A stretch of DNA of 64,000 nucleotides from JBGLNJ01 sp041300525 (GCA_041300525.1 JBGLNJ010000001.1:2108001-2172000), one strand, 5' to 3'. Shown: positions 51,874-62,343, counted from the stretch's first letter. Numbers and translations are program-made. The notes: a model not told the origin generated them from the letters alone.

Positions 51874-53280
51874 TCAAATGACGTGTACCTTGAGCATATT
51901 CGTCTGGCCCTCGCCTCCGGCTGGAATTCCAGCGGTGATGACCACCCGCTCGCCCGGCTTGACCAGGCCCGATTCGCGCGCAGCGCGTGTGGTGTACTCG
52001 ATCATCTCGTCGGTCGAGGCATATTCCGGCACCGAGAGCGGCGTGACGCCCCATGCCAATACCAGCTGGCGGCACACAACCGGGTCGGGCGTGGCTGCCA
52101 GGATGGGCATACAGGGCCGGTAACGGGCAACCAGCCGCGCCGTGTGTCCGGACATCGTACACGTGATGATGGCCGACGCGCCCAATTCCATCGCGATCTC
52201 GACGGTGGCGCGGGCAATCGCTTCGGAGGGAGACCTGTCCCCGCCTACGCGGCGCATCCACTCCTCACAGTCCAGGTGCTCTTCGGCCATCGTCGTCACC
52301 TTGTCCATCATCCGGACCGCTTCGACCGGATAATGGCCGGCGGCCGTCTCGCCGGAAAGCATCACCGCGTCGGTCCCGTCAAAGACGGCGTTGGCGACGT
52401 CACTGGCTTCGGCGCGCGTGGGGCGCGGGTTATCTATCATGGATTGGAGCATCTGCGTGGCCGTGATGGCCGGTATGCCCGCGCGATTGCACGCGCGGAG
52501 GATGCGCTTTTGATGAATCGGGACTTGCTCGGCGGGGGTCTCTACGCCCAGGTCGCCGCGCGCCACCATCACCGCATCGGTGACGGCCAGGATGTCGTCA
52601 AACACGGCCAGCGCCTCGGCCTTTTCGATCTTGGCGACGATGGGAATGTGCGCGCCGCACGAAACGATCAAGTCGCGCAACTCTTGCACATCGGAAGCGC
52701 GGCACACAAAAGATAACGCCACATAGTCCGCCTGCTGATCCACGGCGAACGCCGCATCGGCGCGATCCTTCTCCGTAAGCGACGAAAGCGAAAGCGAAGC
52801 GCCGGGCGCGCTGACGCCTTTGTGCGAGCTCAACCGGCCGCCCACAATCGTCCGGCAAACCATGTCCGTGTCCGTCTTGGATTCCACGCTCAACTCGAGC
52901 GCGCCGTCGTCGAGCAGCAGGCGCTGGCCGGGCTGCACATCGGCGACGAGATCGGGATGCGGCAAGTTGACCTCATGCGGGTCGCCCGGCACGCTGCGCG
53001 ACGTCAGCGTCACCAAGCCACCCGGCGGCAGCTCGACCGAGCCACCGGCGATGTTTCCCACGCGCAGCTTGGGGCCTTGCAAGTCGCACAAGACGGCGAG
53101 CGTGCGGCCTTCTTCCTGCGCGATACGGCGCACATCGGCGATGCGGCGCGCGTGCGAGGCACGATCGCCGTGGGAAAAGTTGATGCGCGCCACGTCCATG
53201 CCGGCGCGCACCATATCGCGCAAAACGTCCGGCGCGTCACACGCCGGGCCGAGAGTGCAGACGATTTTCGTGCGTGGCAT
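51874..53280 (-). CDS. pyk: Pyruvate kinase, 468 aa
   Basis: TKIVCTLGPACDAPDVLRDM, ARINFSHG, the active-site region IPIVAKIEKAEALAVFDDIL, VMVARGDLGVE and ATQMLQSMIDNPRPTRAEAS with DVANAVFDGTDAVMLSGETA are all present. The C-terminal allosteric domain is complete (SGHTARLVARYRP...). It makes pyruvate and ATP from phosphoenolpyruvate in glycolysis. Length is normal. It stands alone; a repeat cluster lies directly upstream. Confidence 0.96.
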   Translation of the reverse strand: MPRTKIVCTLGPACDAPDVLRDMVRAGMDVARINFSHGDRASHARRIADVRRIAQEEGRTLAVLCDLQGPKLRVGNIAGGSVELPPGGLVTLTSRSVPGDPHEVNLPHPDLVADVQPGQRLLLDDGALELSVESKTDTDMVCRTIVGGRLSSHKGVSAPGASLSLSSLTEKDRADAAFAVDQQADYVALSFVCRASDVQELRDLIVSCGAHIPIVAKIEKAEALAVFDDILAVTDAVMVARGDLGVETPAEQVPIHQKRILRACNRAGIPAITATQMLQSMIDNPRPTRAEASDVANAVFDGTDAVMLSGETAAGHYPVEAVRMMDKVTTMAEEHLDCEEWMRRVGGDRSPSEAIARATVEIAMELGASAIITCTMSGHTARLVARYRPCMPILAATPDPVVCRQLVLAWGVTPLSVPEYASTDEMIEYTTRAARESGLVKPGERVVITAGIPAGGEGQTNMLKVHVI

Positions 53281-53282
53281 GA

Positions 53283-53438
53283 CATGCCTCAGTGACCAGT
53301 TACTCGGTCAATCAGTTACTCGGTCAACCAGTTACTTGGTCAATCAGTTACTCGGTCACTCAGTTACCGATTGACCGATTGACTGATTGACTGATTGACT
53401 GATTGACCGGTTGACTGATTGGCCGATTGACTGGTTGA
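53283..53438. repeat. Tandem short repeats forming a long dyad
   Basis: The left half repeats CAGTTACTCGGTCAAT-like words, the right half repeats GATTGACT words; the halves are roughly inverse. A short relative is at 57488-57522. No gene. Confidence 0.8.
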
Positions 53439-53548
53439 CTATTCCGCGTAAAAGGCGATGCCGACACAACCGGGGCCGGTGTGCGTGGCGATCACCGGGC
53501 CGACCTCGGACACCGTCACTTCCGTCGGCTTCAGCCGAGCCACAGCGC
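53439..53548 (-). pseudogene. DegV-family protein, C-terminal ~35 residues
   Basis: On the minus strand the sequence ends RLKPTEVTVSEVGPVIATHT then GPGCVGIAFYAE and stop, the conserved end of DegV fatty-acid-binding proteins. The rest is missing; the break at about 53550 faces the broken methylase gene. Confidence 0.8.
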
Positions 53549-53552
53549 GCGC

Positions 53553-54166
53553 TGGCGGGGACGAACGCGCTGCGCTACGTCGTGTGGGGCGAATCGCGCG
53601 GCTTTCACATGCGCCCCACGTGCGCTGTGCGCGACCGCTGGTACGACATCGGTGAACGACCGCCCGCGCACTTGGCGTGGATCAAGGGCGTGTGGAACCG
53701 CCACTTTTGCCCGCTCCTGCCTTCAGAGCACATCGCGCTCGATCAGCAGGTCTACGGCGTGGAACTGCTCGAACCCTCGTTGCGCAAGGTCATCGCCGCG
53801 CTGCTGAACTCGACCTGGATGGCGCTGTGCGCGGAGCTGGGCGGGCGCGTCAACTTTGGCGATGGCATTTTGTGGATCGCCGCTTACGAGGCGGGCCAGT
53901 TGCCCCTCCCCGACCCGGCGCGCATCCCAGACGCGCAAGCTGCGGCGCTCGAAGCGGCGTTTGATGCATTGGCGACCCGATCTGTGCTGCCACTCGCGGA
54001 ACAGGTGACGCTGCCCGACCGTCACGCTCTGGACGAAACGATGTTCGATTTGCTGCAATTGGATGCCGCCGAGCGGCAGGCGATGCGCGCTGCGACGGTA
54101 GAGTTGGTGCAGGCGCGATTGGCGCGAGCGAGGAGCGTGGGAGATAGAGATAGAGAGATAGAGTGA
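53553..54166 (+). pseudogene. N6-adenine DNA methylase, C-terminal ~205 residues
   Basis: GTNALRYVVWGESRGFHMRP, RDRWYDIGERPPAHLAWIKG, ALLNSTWMALCAELGGRVNF and GDGILWIAAYEAGQLPLPDP match the target-recognition end of large N-6 DNA methylase/restriction-type proteins. The catalytic domain (NPPY) is absent because the gene is cut at about 53550. It may have belonged to a restriction-modification or BREX-like locus; this cannot be judged from the tail. Confidence 0.7.
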
Positions 54167-54192
54167 GGGGGAGATAGAGGACGGAATAGAGC

Positions 54193-54882
54193 ATGGAGAG
54201 TAAGGCGAAAGTACAGGCGATTTACAAGGTGCTTTTGAAAACCTACGGCGAGCCGGAGCGTTCGCCGAGGGATGCCGTCAGCGAGTTGATCTGCACGATC
54301 CTTTCGCAAAACACCAACGACAACAACCGCGACCGGGCGTACACGGCGCTGCGCGAAAAATTCCCGACGTGGAACCAGGTGCGCGACGCGCCGACCCGCC
54401 AAGTCGTCGCCGCCATCCGGTCGGCGGGGCTGGCGAATCAAAAGGGGCCGCGCATCCAGCGCGTCTTGCGCCGCATCACACAAGAATGCGAAAGCCGTGG
54501 TGTGCCAGAACTGAACATTGACTTTCTGGCCGACTTGTCGGTGGAAGAAGCCAAAGCATGGCTCACCTCGCTCGACGGCGTTGGCCCCAAAACGGCGGCT
54601 ATCGTGTTGTTGTTCTCACTGAATCGCCCGGCATTCCCGGTGGACACACACATCCATCGCGTGACGACGCGGCTGGGGTTGATCCCGGAAGGCACGTCGG
54701 CGGAAAAAGCGCATGGACTTTTGGAATCGCTCGTGCCGCCAGAGTGGTATTACGCGCTTCACCTCAATCTGATCGCGCACGGTCGGGCCATGTGCAAGGC
54801 GCGCAAGCCGCACTGTGACTTGTGCCCGCTGCAAAAATACTGTGACTACTTTGCCACGGTGTGGCAGAGCGTCGAGCCATGA
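54193..54882 (+). CDS. nth: Endonuclease III-type DNA glycosylase, 229 aa
   Basis: HhH-GPD fold with catalytic K133 (SLDGVGPKTAAIVLLFSLNR) and D151 (FPVDTHIHRVTTRLGL). The 4Fe-4S cluster motif C201-x6-C208-x2-C211-x5-C217 is intact. It removes oxidised pyrimidines in base-excision repair. It ends in an ATGA overlap with the DUF5946 gene. Confidence 0.92.
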   Translation: MESKAKVQAIYKVLLKTYGEPERSPRDAVSELICTILSQNTNDNNRDRAYTALREKFPTWNQVRDAPTRQVVAAIRSAGLANQKGPRIQRVLRRITQECESRGVPELNIDFLADLSVEEAKAWLTSLDGVGPKTAAIVLLFSLNRPAFPVDTHIHRVTTRLGLIPEGTSAEKAHGLLESLVPPEWYYALHLNLIAHGRAMCKARKPHCDLCPLQKYCDYFATVWQSVEP

Positions 54883-55349
54883 CGGACGATGAGACGCCGA
54901 GGCCGTGTGCTCACTGTGGCGCTGTTGCGCCGGGCGGCACTGCGGGCTGCTTTGCGCTTTTCTACGAGGTCGAGGCGAAAGAATATACCGATCCGGCCTA
55001 CGGCGCAGTCAACCTTCTGACCGTGGACGCCCATGCGCTTCAGCATCCCGAAGAGCATGGCGTAAAGAATAACGCCTTCCACCTGATCCGTCTGTGTTGG
55101 CTTTTGGAATTCGGCGGCGACCCACGGATAGGGCAAGGGCCTCGGTGGCTTCAAAAGCGGTTCGATGGCAACGTCAACGTTCCGGTTCTGGAGCCGCCCG
55201 TGCGCCGAGGCGAGGTGACTATTGCAGATGTGTATGGCTCGTCGAGTCCGGAAGAACACGCCGAGCGAGTCCGTCGCTGGGGCAAGTCGGTGTGGGAAGC
55301 ATGGAGCGCCTATCACCCGTGGGCGCGAGAGCAGGTCAGAGAACGATAA
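54879..55349 (+). CDS. DUF5946 family protein, 156 aa
   Basis: CAHCGA at 10-15, then CFALFYEVEAKEYTDPAYGA, LTVDAHALQHPEEHGVKNNA and a conserved C-terminal region match DUF5946. The Cys pair with the VDAHALQHP histidines could bind metal. Function unknown. Coupled by ATGA to nth. Confidence 0.8.
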   Translation: MTDDETPRPCAHCGAVAPGGTAGCFALFYEVEAKEYTDPAYGAVNLLTVDAHALQHPEEHGVKNNAFHLIRLCWLLEFGGDPRIGQGPRWLQKRFDGNVNVPVLEPPVRRGEVTIADVYGSSSPEEHAERVRRWGKSVWEAWSAYHPWAREQVRER

Positions 55350-55392
55350 CGATGCTGCAAGAATGTAGACCATCCAATTGGCGAGGCAATGT

Positions 55393-56775
55393 ATGAAGCA
55401 ATCAGACCCACTCACTGATCTGGCCGATGTGTTTGCCTACATCCAGGCGCATCGGGACACATTCATCCACCGGCTGATAGATTATGTGCGGAGGCCCAGC
55501 ATCAGCGCCTATGGTGAAGGCATGGCCGAGGTCGCCGACTATTTGGCGGCCTGGTTGACCCAGCTTGGCTTTGATGCGCGGCTCGCGCCGACCCAGGGTT
55601 GGCCGATGGTGCTGGGCAAGCGAGCGGACAGGCCCGGAACGCCGACGCTGCTTTTGTATGGGCACTATGACGTTCAGCCACCTGATCCGCTTGACGCCTG
55701 GATTTCGCCGCCCTTTGAGCCGACCATTCGTGATGGGCGATTGTACGCGCGCGGCGTGGGCGACAACAAGGGCCAACATTTCGCGCAATTATTGGCGGTC
55801 GAGTCGCTTCTGGCATGCCACGGCCAGTTGCCGTGCAACGTCATCGTGCTGCTTGAGGGCGAAGAAGAGCTGGGCAGCCCGAACATGCCGGAATTCGTGC
55901 GCGAGCATCGAGACGAGCTTCAGGCCGATCTCGTGCTCATCTCCGATGGCCCGGTGGACGTCAGCGGACGATCTCGCCTGGAATTTGGAGTGCGCGGAGT
56001 TGTTTCCTTCGAGTTGCGGGCGCGCGGCGCCAAGGCTGATCTACATTCCGGCAACTGGGGCGGCGTCGCGCCGAACCCGCTGTGGACGTTGGTGCACTTG
56101 TTGGGCAGCATGAAGAACGCTCAAGGCGAGATCACGATAGACGGATTCTATGACAACGTGGATGCGTCGACGGCGCTGGAGCGCGCTGCGCTCGCCAGGC
56201 TGCCGGTTGACGTACAAGCCGTCAAGCGCGATTTGGACTTGACACAGCTCGACCAACCTCACGAGCGAGCCTTTTATGATCGCCTGGCCTTGTGGCCCAC
56301 ATTGACGATCAATGGCTTGCACGGCGGCTATGGCGGGCCAGGTTCCAAGACGGTTCTGCCTCACGAAGCGATTGCCAAGTGTGATATACGGCTTGTGGCA
56401 TCGCAAACTGTGGAAGAGATATTCGCCAAGACCGAGGCGCACGTGCGGCGTGTTGCGCCCGACGTCGAATTCGTCCGGCAGGGCGGCATGGATCCGTCCA
56501 AGACCTCGCTCGACTCGCCTTTTGCCGAGCCGATTTGCCGGGGCATCCTTGCGGCGCAAGGACAAGAGCCGCTCATGGTTCCGGCGATGGGCGGCAGCTT
56601 GCCCAACTATGTCTTTACCAAAACGCTGGGCTTGCCCACATTTGTCGTGCCGTATGCGAATGCCGACGAAGCCAATCACGCTCCCAACGAAAATATGGAA
56701 CTGGAACGTTTTATCATGGGCGTCAAAACGGGCGCAGCGATGCTGGCGCACGTGGGCGCATGGCAAAGGCAATAG
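55393..56775 (+). CDS. M20-family dipeptidase, 460 aa
   Basis: The di-zinc site is visible: H91 and D93 (LLLYGHYDVQPPDPLDAW), D124 (GVGDNKGQH), E156-E158 (LLEGEEELGSPNM), D-x and the final H (NADEANHAPNENMEL). The ArgE/DapE/carnosinase-type dimerisation domain lies in the middle (about 200-330). It hydrolyses dipeptides or similar small peptides; exact substrates unknown. Confidence 0.92.
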   Translation: MKQSDPLTDLADVFAYIQAHRDTFIHRLIDYVRRPSISAYGEGMAEVADYLAAWLTQLGFDARLAPTQGWPMVLGKRADRPGTPTLLLYGHYDVQPPDPLDAWISPPFEPTIRDGRLYARGVGDNKGQHFAQLLAVESLLACHGQLPCNVIVLLEGEEELGSPNMPEFVREHRDELQADLVLISDGPVDVSGRSRLEFGVRGVVSFELRARGAKADLHSGNWGGVAPNPLWTLVHLLGSMKNAQGEITIDGFYDNVDASTALERAALARLPVDVQAVKRDLDLTQLDQPHERAFYDRLALWPTLTINGLHGGYGGPGSKTVLPHEAIAKCDIRLVASQTVEEIFAKTEAHVRRVAPDVEFVRQGGMDPSKTSLDSPFAEPICRGILAAQGQEPLMVPAMGGSLPNYVFTKTLGLPTFVVPYANADEANHAPNENMELERFIMGVKTGAAMLAHVGAWQRQ

Positions 56776-56785
56776 GTGATAAGCG

Positions 56786-57409
56786 ATGAGCAAGACAACG
56801 CAAGCAAAGAGATTCCCCCTCTTGATTTACCGGCGCTATCATCAGGTCCAACGGGGCCGAAGTGTGATGTGGCTGATCTTGGGCGTCGTGCTGGCCGTGC
56901 TGGCGGCGCTTTTTGGCCTCCTCGGCCCGCATCTCGTCGGCGGCGATGTATGGCGATTGTTCTGGGCCGGCATCGTGATAGCGGTTTTTGGGCTGATCCG
57001 TTTCCTATTCACACTGGTCTTGAGCCGGATCCCTTACGTGCAATGCACGCCACGGACCGTCAAGATTCAAACGCCGTTCATGGCCGTCATGTTTTCCTAC
57101 AAGCGCATTGAGAACACACGCCCCAACAACATCCACGACGTGTTCCCGTCCGAAAAACAAAAGGGCGAGCGCAAAAAGATGCTGGAAACGTTGTGGGGCG
57201 AGACGGCGATCGTCGTTGACCTGAAGGGCTACCCCATGTCCAAGTCGCTGCTACGGACGATGCTGGGGCCATACCTGCTCACGCCCAAAGGCACCGGGTT
57301 CGTATTCCTGGTCAAAGACTGGATGACATTGAGCCGGCAACTGGCGGACTATCAGGAGCAATGGCGCACGCGCACGAGCACAACGGCAGCGCAACGAGAC
57401 CGGCTGTAG
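56786..57409 (+). CDS. Membrane protein, 207 aa
   Basis: Two adjacent helices (about 28-50, LILGVVLAVLAALFGLLGP; 57-80, FWAGIVIAVFGLIRFLFTL) are followed by a PH-like soluble domain (YVQCTPRTVKIQTPFMAVMF, SYKRIENTRPNNIHDVFP). The start is 10 bp after the peptidase gene. Function unknown; it may be a bacterial PH-domain protein. Confidence 0.75.
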   Translation: MSKTTQAKRFPLLIYRRYHQVQRGRSVMWLILGVVLAVLAALFGLLGPHLVGGDVWRLFWAGIVIAVFGLIRFLFTLVLSRIPYVQCTPRTVKIQTPFMAVMFSYKRIENTRPNNIHDVFPSEKQKGERKKMLETLWGETAIVVDLKGYPMSKSLLRTMLGPYLLTPKGTGFVFLVKDWMTLSRQLADYQEQWRTRTSTTAAQRDRL

Positions 57410-57423
57410 AAATTTCAATATCA

Positions 57424-57454
57424 AAAAGGCCACTCGTTTCGAGTGGCCTTTTGT
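57424..57454. terminator. Bidirectional terminator
   Basis: AAAAGGCCACTCG pairs with CGAGTGGCCTTTT over a 3-base loop, with T-runs both ways. It separates the membrane-protein gene from the convergent ribosomal operon. Confidence 0.9.
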
Positions 57455-57527
57455 TTTATCCAGAACCAGCAACTCGGGAAACGTCTCAACCGATTGACCG
57501 AGTAACTGAGTGACTGGTTGACTGTGA

Positions 57528-57908
57528 CTATTCGACGACGACCGACGCGCCGGCGGCTTCCAGCTTGGCCTTGGCATCGTTCGCCGCGTCCTTGCTGACG
57601 CCCTGCAATACCGGCTGCGGAGCGGTGTCCACCAATTCCTTGGCTTCCTTGAGGCCCAGCGACGAAACGATCTGGCGCACGGCCTTGATGACTTCGATCT
57701 TCTTTTCGCCGGCGGCCTTGAGGACGACGTTGAATTCCGTCTTTTCCTCAACCGGGGCGGCGGCGGCGGCGGCCACGGGCATCGCGGCCATCGCCATGGG
57801 CGCGGCGGCGGTCACGCCCAATTTTTCTTCCAACATCTTGACCAGTTCAGCCGCCTCGAGCAGAGTCAGTCCGCTGATGTCTTCTGCAATCTTGTTCAGG
57901 TCTGCCAT
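57528..57908 (-). CDS. rplL: 50S ribosomal protein L7/L12, 126 aa
   Basis: DLNKIAEDISGLTLLEAAEL (dimerisation helix), an Ala/Pro/Met hinge and the conserved C-terminal EKTEFNVVLKAAGEKKIEVI, KEAKELVD. It forms the stalk recruiting translation GTPases. Last gene of the rplJL unit. Confidence 0.97.
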   Translation of the reverse strand: MADLNKIAEDISGLTLLEAAELVKMLEEKLGVTAAAPMAMAAMPVAAAAAAPVEEKTEFNVVLKAAGEKKIEVIKAVRQIVSSLGLKEAKELVDTAPQPVLQGVSKDAANDAKAKLEAAGASVVVE

Positions 57909-57936
57909 TTTATTCTTTCCTTTTCTTATCGTTGTG

Positions 57937-58479
57937 TTATGATGCCGCGCCTTGAGCGGCCTCGAGTTGATCCACACGCGCCTGGAGGACGCGCGCGATT
58001 TGCGCCACCGCGCTGTTGAGCACACCGGCCAGCTTGCCCGCCGGGGCCTGGATCGTGCCAAGCACTTGGCCCATGACGACCGGCCTGGGCGGCAACTCGC
58101 TCAACGCTTTGACGCCCGCCGGGTCCATCACACGGTTGCCCAACACCGCGCCCTTGACCTTCATGATCTTGGATTCTTCGGCAAAGTCGAGCATCGCCTT
58201 GGCCACGGCGGGTGGGTTTTCGAAACAAAAGCCTATCGCCGTCGGGCCTTCGAGCATCGCCTCGGGCACGGGCAGGCCCGCATCCTTGAGCGCGCGCGCG
58301 ACGAGCGTGTTCTTGGTCACGTGGAACTCGCCCTTCACATCGCGCACCTTCATCCGCAAGCGATACACATCCTTGGTCAAGACCCCGCGATAGTCCGCCA
58401 GGATGACGGCCTCGCTGCGTTTGAGCCAGTCCACGTACTGCTCGACCAGTTCACCTTTGCGCTGTTTTGTAATTGCCAA
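57937..58479 (-). CDS. rplJ: 50S ribosomal protein L10, 180 aa
   Basis: TTG start, chosen because AAAGGAGGTG lies 6 bases upstream and L10 similarity begins there (AITKQRKGELVEQYVDWLKR). EAVILADYRGV, VTKNTLVARAL and the C-terminal L12-binding helix are present. It anchors L7/L12 dimers to the ribosome and usually represses its own operon. Confidence 0.95.
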   Translation of the reverse strand: MAITKQRKGELVEQYVDWLKRSEAVILADYRGVLTKDVYRLRMKVRDVKGEFHVTKNTLVARALKDAGLPVPEAMLEGPTAIGFCFENPPAVAKAMLDFAEESKIMKVKGAVLGNRVMDPAGVKALSELPPRPVVMGQVLGTIQAPAGKLAGVLNSAVAQIARVLQARVDQLEAAQGAAS

Positions 58480-58525
58480 TTTTTCACCTCCTTTCGTCCT
58501 GTTCGCCTTCCCCCCGCAGGGGCGC

Positions 58526-58563
58526 AAACAAAAAGTCTTTGCCGCAGCAAGAGGCAAAGACTT
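58526..58563 (-). promoter_or_regulatory. rplJ leader attenuator-like hairpin
   Basis: On the minus strand AAGTCTTTGCC pairs with GGCAAAGACTT, followed by TTTTTGTTTG, 47 bp before the rplJ start. A GC-rich second hairpin (58506-58524) lies closer to the gene. The position is that of the L10 leader. Confidence 0.65.
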
Positions 58564-58684
58564 GTCCCTGCAACAGGAATTACGGCCTGTTGGCAGGAAT
58601 TTGCGTCTGTCGCTTGCCTCGGCAGGCTTTACGTGGATACGCGCAATAAGGATTGCGCCTCACCACCTGCTGTCTCGGGCTGCG

Positions 58685-58757
58685 GGATTCAAATACCCAA
58701 TATCCAATACCCAATCTCAAGCCTCAAAATGAAACCTGATATTGGGTATTGGGTATT
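58685..58757. repeat. ATTGGGTATT dyad between rplA and rplJ
   Basis: AATACCCAAT-type words and their inverse (ATTGGGTATTGGGTATT) flank a 30-bp loop, directly after the rplA stop. Confidence 0.7.
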
Positions 58758-59474
58758 CTACACGGTCTCCATGTTCTGGGCCAGGTTGGCGTCCACCTTC
58801 ACGCCGGGACCCATCGTCGAAGTCACGACGAGTTTCTTGATATAGATGCCCTTGGCCGCTGCCGGCCGGGCCTTTTTGATCGCGTCCATGAGCGCGGCAA
58901 AGTTCAACGTCAGCTTGTCGAAGGCAAAGCTCACTTTGCCGATGGGCACGTGCACATTCGCGGTCTTGTCAATGCGGAACTCGGCGCGGCCGGCGCGCGC
59001 TTCTCGGATGAGGCGCGGAATGTCGCTGGACGGGGCCACGGTGCCGGCCTTGGGGTTCGGCATCAACCCACGCGCGCCGAGCACACGGCCCAGGCCGCCG
59101 ACCTTCTTCATCACTTCCGGCACAGCCATCGCCACATCGAAATCCGTCCAACCGCCGCGAATCTTGTTATACCCCTCGTCGTCGCTGATGATATAATCGG
59201 CGCCGGCTTCTTGCGCCGCGCGCGCCGCTTCGCCTTCGGCAAAGACGAGAATGCGGACGGTCTTGCCCAGCCCGCCGGGCATCAGGCATACGCCGCGCAC
59301 CTGCTGATCGGACTGGCGGGGGTCAACGCCCAGCCGAATGTGGACTTCGACCGTCGCATCGAACTTGGTGATGCTGGTCTCTTTGACGAGCGCCAACGCT
59401 TCCGCCGGCGTATAAGCCTTGTTTGGATCTACCTTGGCGGCTACCGCCAGGTATTTTTTTCCGTGTTTTGCCAT
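58758..59474 (-). CDS. rplA: 50S ribosomal protein L1, 238 aa
   Basis: AAGGAG precedes the ATG. HGKKYLAVAAKVDPNKAYTP, EVHIRLGVDPRQSDQQVRG, LGARGLMPNPKAGTV and IGKVSF are diagnostic. L1 forms the stalk at the ribosomal E site and represses the rplKA mRNA in many bacteria. Confidence 0.97.
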   Translation of the reverse strand: MAKHGKKYLAVAAKVDPNKAYTPAEALALVKETSITKFDATVEVHIRLGVDPRQSDQQVRGVCLMPGGLGKTVRILVFAEGEAARAAQEAGADYIISDDEGYNKIRGGWTDFDVAMAVPEVMKKVGGLGRVLGARGLMPNPKAGTVAPSSDIPRLIREARAGRAEFRIDKTANVHVPIGKVSFAFDKLTLNFAALMDAIKKARPAAAKGIYIKKLVVTSTMGPGVKVDANLAQNMETV

Positions 59475-59519
59475 CGTTTGCTCCTTGTGGTCTTGACGGG
59501 CCAGAGGCCCTCCCACCCT

Positions 59520-59580
59520 GTAGTGCGTTAGTTTTCTAGTGCGATAGTTGGCTAGTCTGCTCTAACTATCGCACTAACTC
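59520..59580. repeat. GTGCGATAGTT dyad between rplK and rplA
   Basis: GTGCGATAGTT and AACTATCGCAC form an 11-bp stem. It is a repeat-type hairpin without a T-run. Confidence 0.6.
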
Positions 59581-59589
59581 ACTATGTAA

Positions 59590-60015
59590 CTAATCCACTA
59601 TTTCGATGCCCATCGAGCGCGCCGTGCCGGCGATTTGCAGTTCCGCGCCTTCAATGTTGATCGAGTTCAGGTCGCGCATCTTCATCTCGGCGATCTCGCG
59701 CAATTGCTTGCGGGTGATTTTGCCGACCTTGTTCTTGTGCGGCTCGGGCGACCCCTTTTCGACGCCGGCAGCCTTGCGCAGCAGCGCCGGCGTTGGCGGC
59801 GTCTTGAGGATGAACGTGAACGAACTGTCCTGATAAACGGTGATCTCGGCAGGAATCACTTGGCCGGCCATCGAGGACGTGCGCGCGTTATAATCCTTGC
59901 AGAACGCCATCAAATTGATGCCGTGTCCGGCCAACGCCGGGCCGATGGGCGGCGCGGGATTGGCTTTGCCGGCTTGAATCTGCAACCGAACGACTGCTTT
60001 AACTTTCTTTGCCAT
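59590..60015 (-). CDS. rplK: 50S ribosomal protein L11, 141 aa
   Basis: VKAVVRLQIQAGKANPAPPI, GPALAGHGINLMAFCKDYNA and the C-terminal rRNA-binding domain (KIGKITRKQLREIAEMKMRD) are complete. It forms the GTPase-associated centre with 23S rRNA and is needed for RelA activation. GGAGAG lies upstream. Confidence 0.97.
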   Translation of the reverse strand: MAKKVKAVVRLQIQAGKANPAPPIGPALAGHGINLMAFCKDYNARTSSMAGQVIPAEITVYQDSSFTFILKTPPTPALLRKAAGVEKGSPEPHKNKVGKITRKQLREIAEMKMRDLNSINIEGAELQIAGTARSMGIEIVD

Positions 60016-60087
60016 CTTGTTCTCTCCTGGTGGTTTTGGCGGGCCTTCGCCCTCCCACGTTTTTGAGGGCGGTATATGGATACCGCC

Positions 60088-60496
60088 CTACATCTTCTCC
60101 ACTTGCAAAAAGTCCAGCTCGATGGGCGTCTCGCGGCCAAAGAACGACACCATCACGCGGACTTTGGCTTTGTCCATGTCAATCTCGTCCACCGTGCCCA
60201 TAAAGTCATTGAACGGCCCATCCACGATGCGAACCTTTTGGCCGGGCTTGAAGGTGACCTTGACCTTGGGCGCTTCGGCTTCCATCCGCTTGAGAATGCC
60301 CACCACTTCTTCCGGGCGCAGCGGCGTGGGCTTGTTGCCCATCCCCACAAAGCCCGTCACGCCGGGCGTGTTGCGGACGACGTACCACGAGTCGTCGTTC
60401 ATCAACATTTGCACGAGAATGTAGCCGGGGAACACTCGACGCTCAACAGTGCGCCGTTTGCCCTCGCGCACCTCGATCTCTTCTTCGGTGGGTTAT
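60088..60496 (-). pseudogene. nusG: Transcription factor NusG, N-terminal ~55 residues missing
   Basis: Begins mid-frame at PTEEEIEVREGKRRTVERRV and continues FPGYILVQMLMNDDSWYVV, TPGVTGFVG, then the KOW domain (FKPGQKVRIVDGPFNDFMGT). The start and the first strand-helix of the NGN domain are replaced at about 60497 by unrelated DNA. The gene order nusG-rplK-rplA-rplJ-rplL is the normal bacterial one. Confidence 0.9.
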
Positions 60497-60519
60497 TATG
60501 ACTGTGGGTGGACTTTGTC

Positions 60520-60650
60520 TTGTCAGGCTTCAACTTCTACCTGTACAACGAGTTCTCCTTCCTGGCCGTTCGGGACCTCTTTACCGTCCTTGGTGACTAT
60601 CTTCAACACGTCATAAGGGCAATCAGGCTTGCCAATACTATAGCAGGTGG
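60520..60650 (-). pseudogene. Short acyl-CoA synthetase-like fragment
   Basis: On the minus strand: CYSIGKPDCPYDVLKIVTKD then GKEVPNGQEGELVVQVEV and stop. It resembles the SIGKP..Y.V.I.D..G.EVP.GEEGELVV region of AMP-forming synthetases. GC is lower than the surroundings. It is wedged between the nusG and methyltransferase breaks. Confidence 0.5.
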
Positions 60651-61053
60651 TTTCGATGCTATCCTCAAACCGGGTGGATGGGTTGTGCTCATCTGGAACG
60701 ATAGACGGACAATCTCTACTTCGTTCCCTGCGGCCTATGAAAACCTGCTGCTGACTTTTGCGCTAGATTATCAAGAGGCAAATCACCGGCTGATTGCCGA
60801 TGAGGTGATTGCTTCCTTCTTCCGGCCCGGAGAGTTCAAGCAGACGGTCTTTGACCACACGCGGATGCAGGATTTTGAGGGTTGGAAGGGCGGGCTTTTG
60901 TCGGCGTCCTACACGCCCCAAGAAGGACACCCCAATTATGCTCCGATGCTCGACGAGTTGCGCTCGCTTTTCCAGGCGCATCAAGTGAACGGACTCGTGC
61001 CCGCCGAATGGGACACAAAGATGTATTACGGCCAGCTTTCATTCCAAGAATGA
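60650..61053 (+). pseudogene. Class I SAM methyltransferase, C-terminal part
   Basis: ILKPGGWVVLIWNDRRT (motif after the SAM-binding fold), then AAYENLLLTFALDYQEANHR, FFRPGEFKQTVFDHTRMQDF, EGHPNYAPMLDELRSLFQAH and a proper C-terminus. The SAM-binding N-terminal half is missing before about 60650. Substrate unknown. Confidence 0.75.
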
Positions 61054-61092
61054 TTGAAGCCCTTCGGGTTTTTGAAACCCGAAGGGCCTTGT

Positions 61093-62343
<1,251 letters not shown>

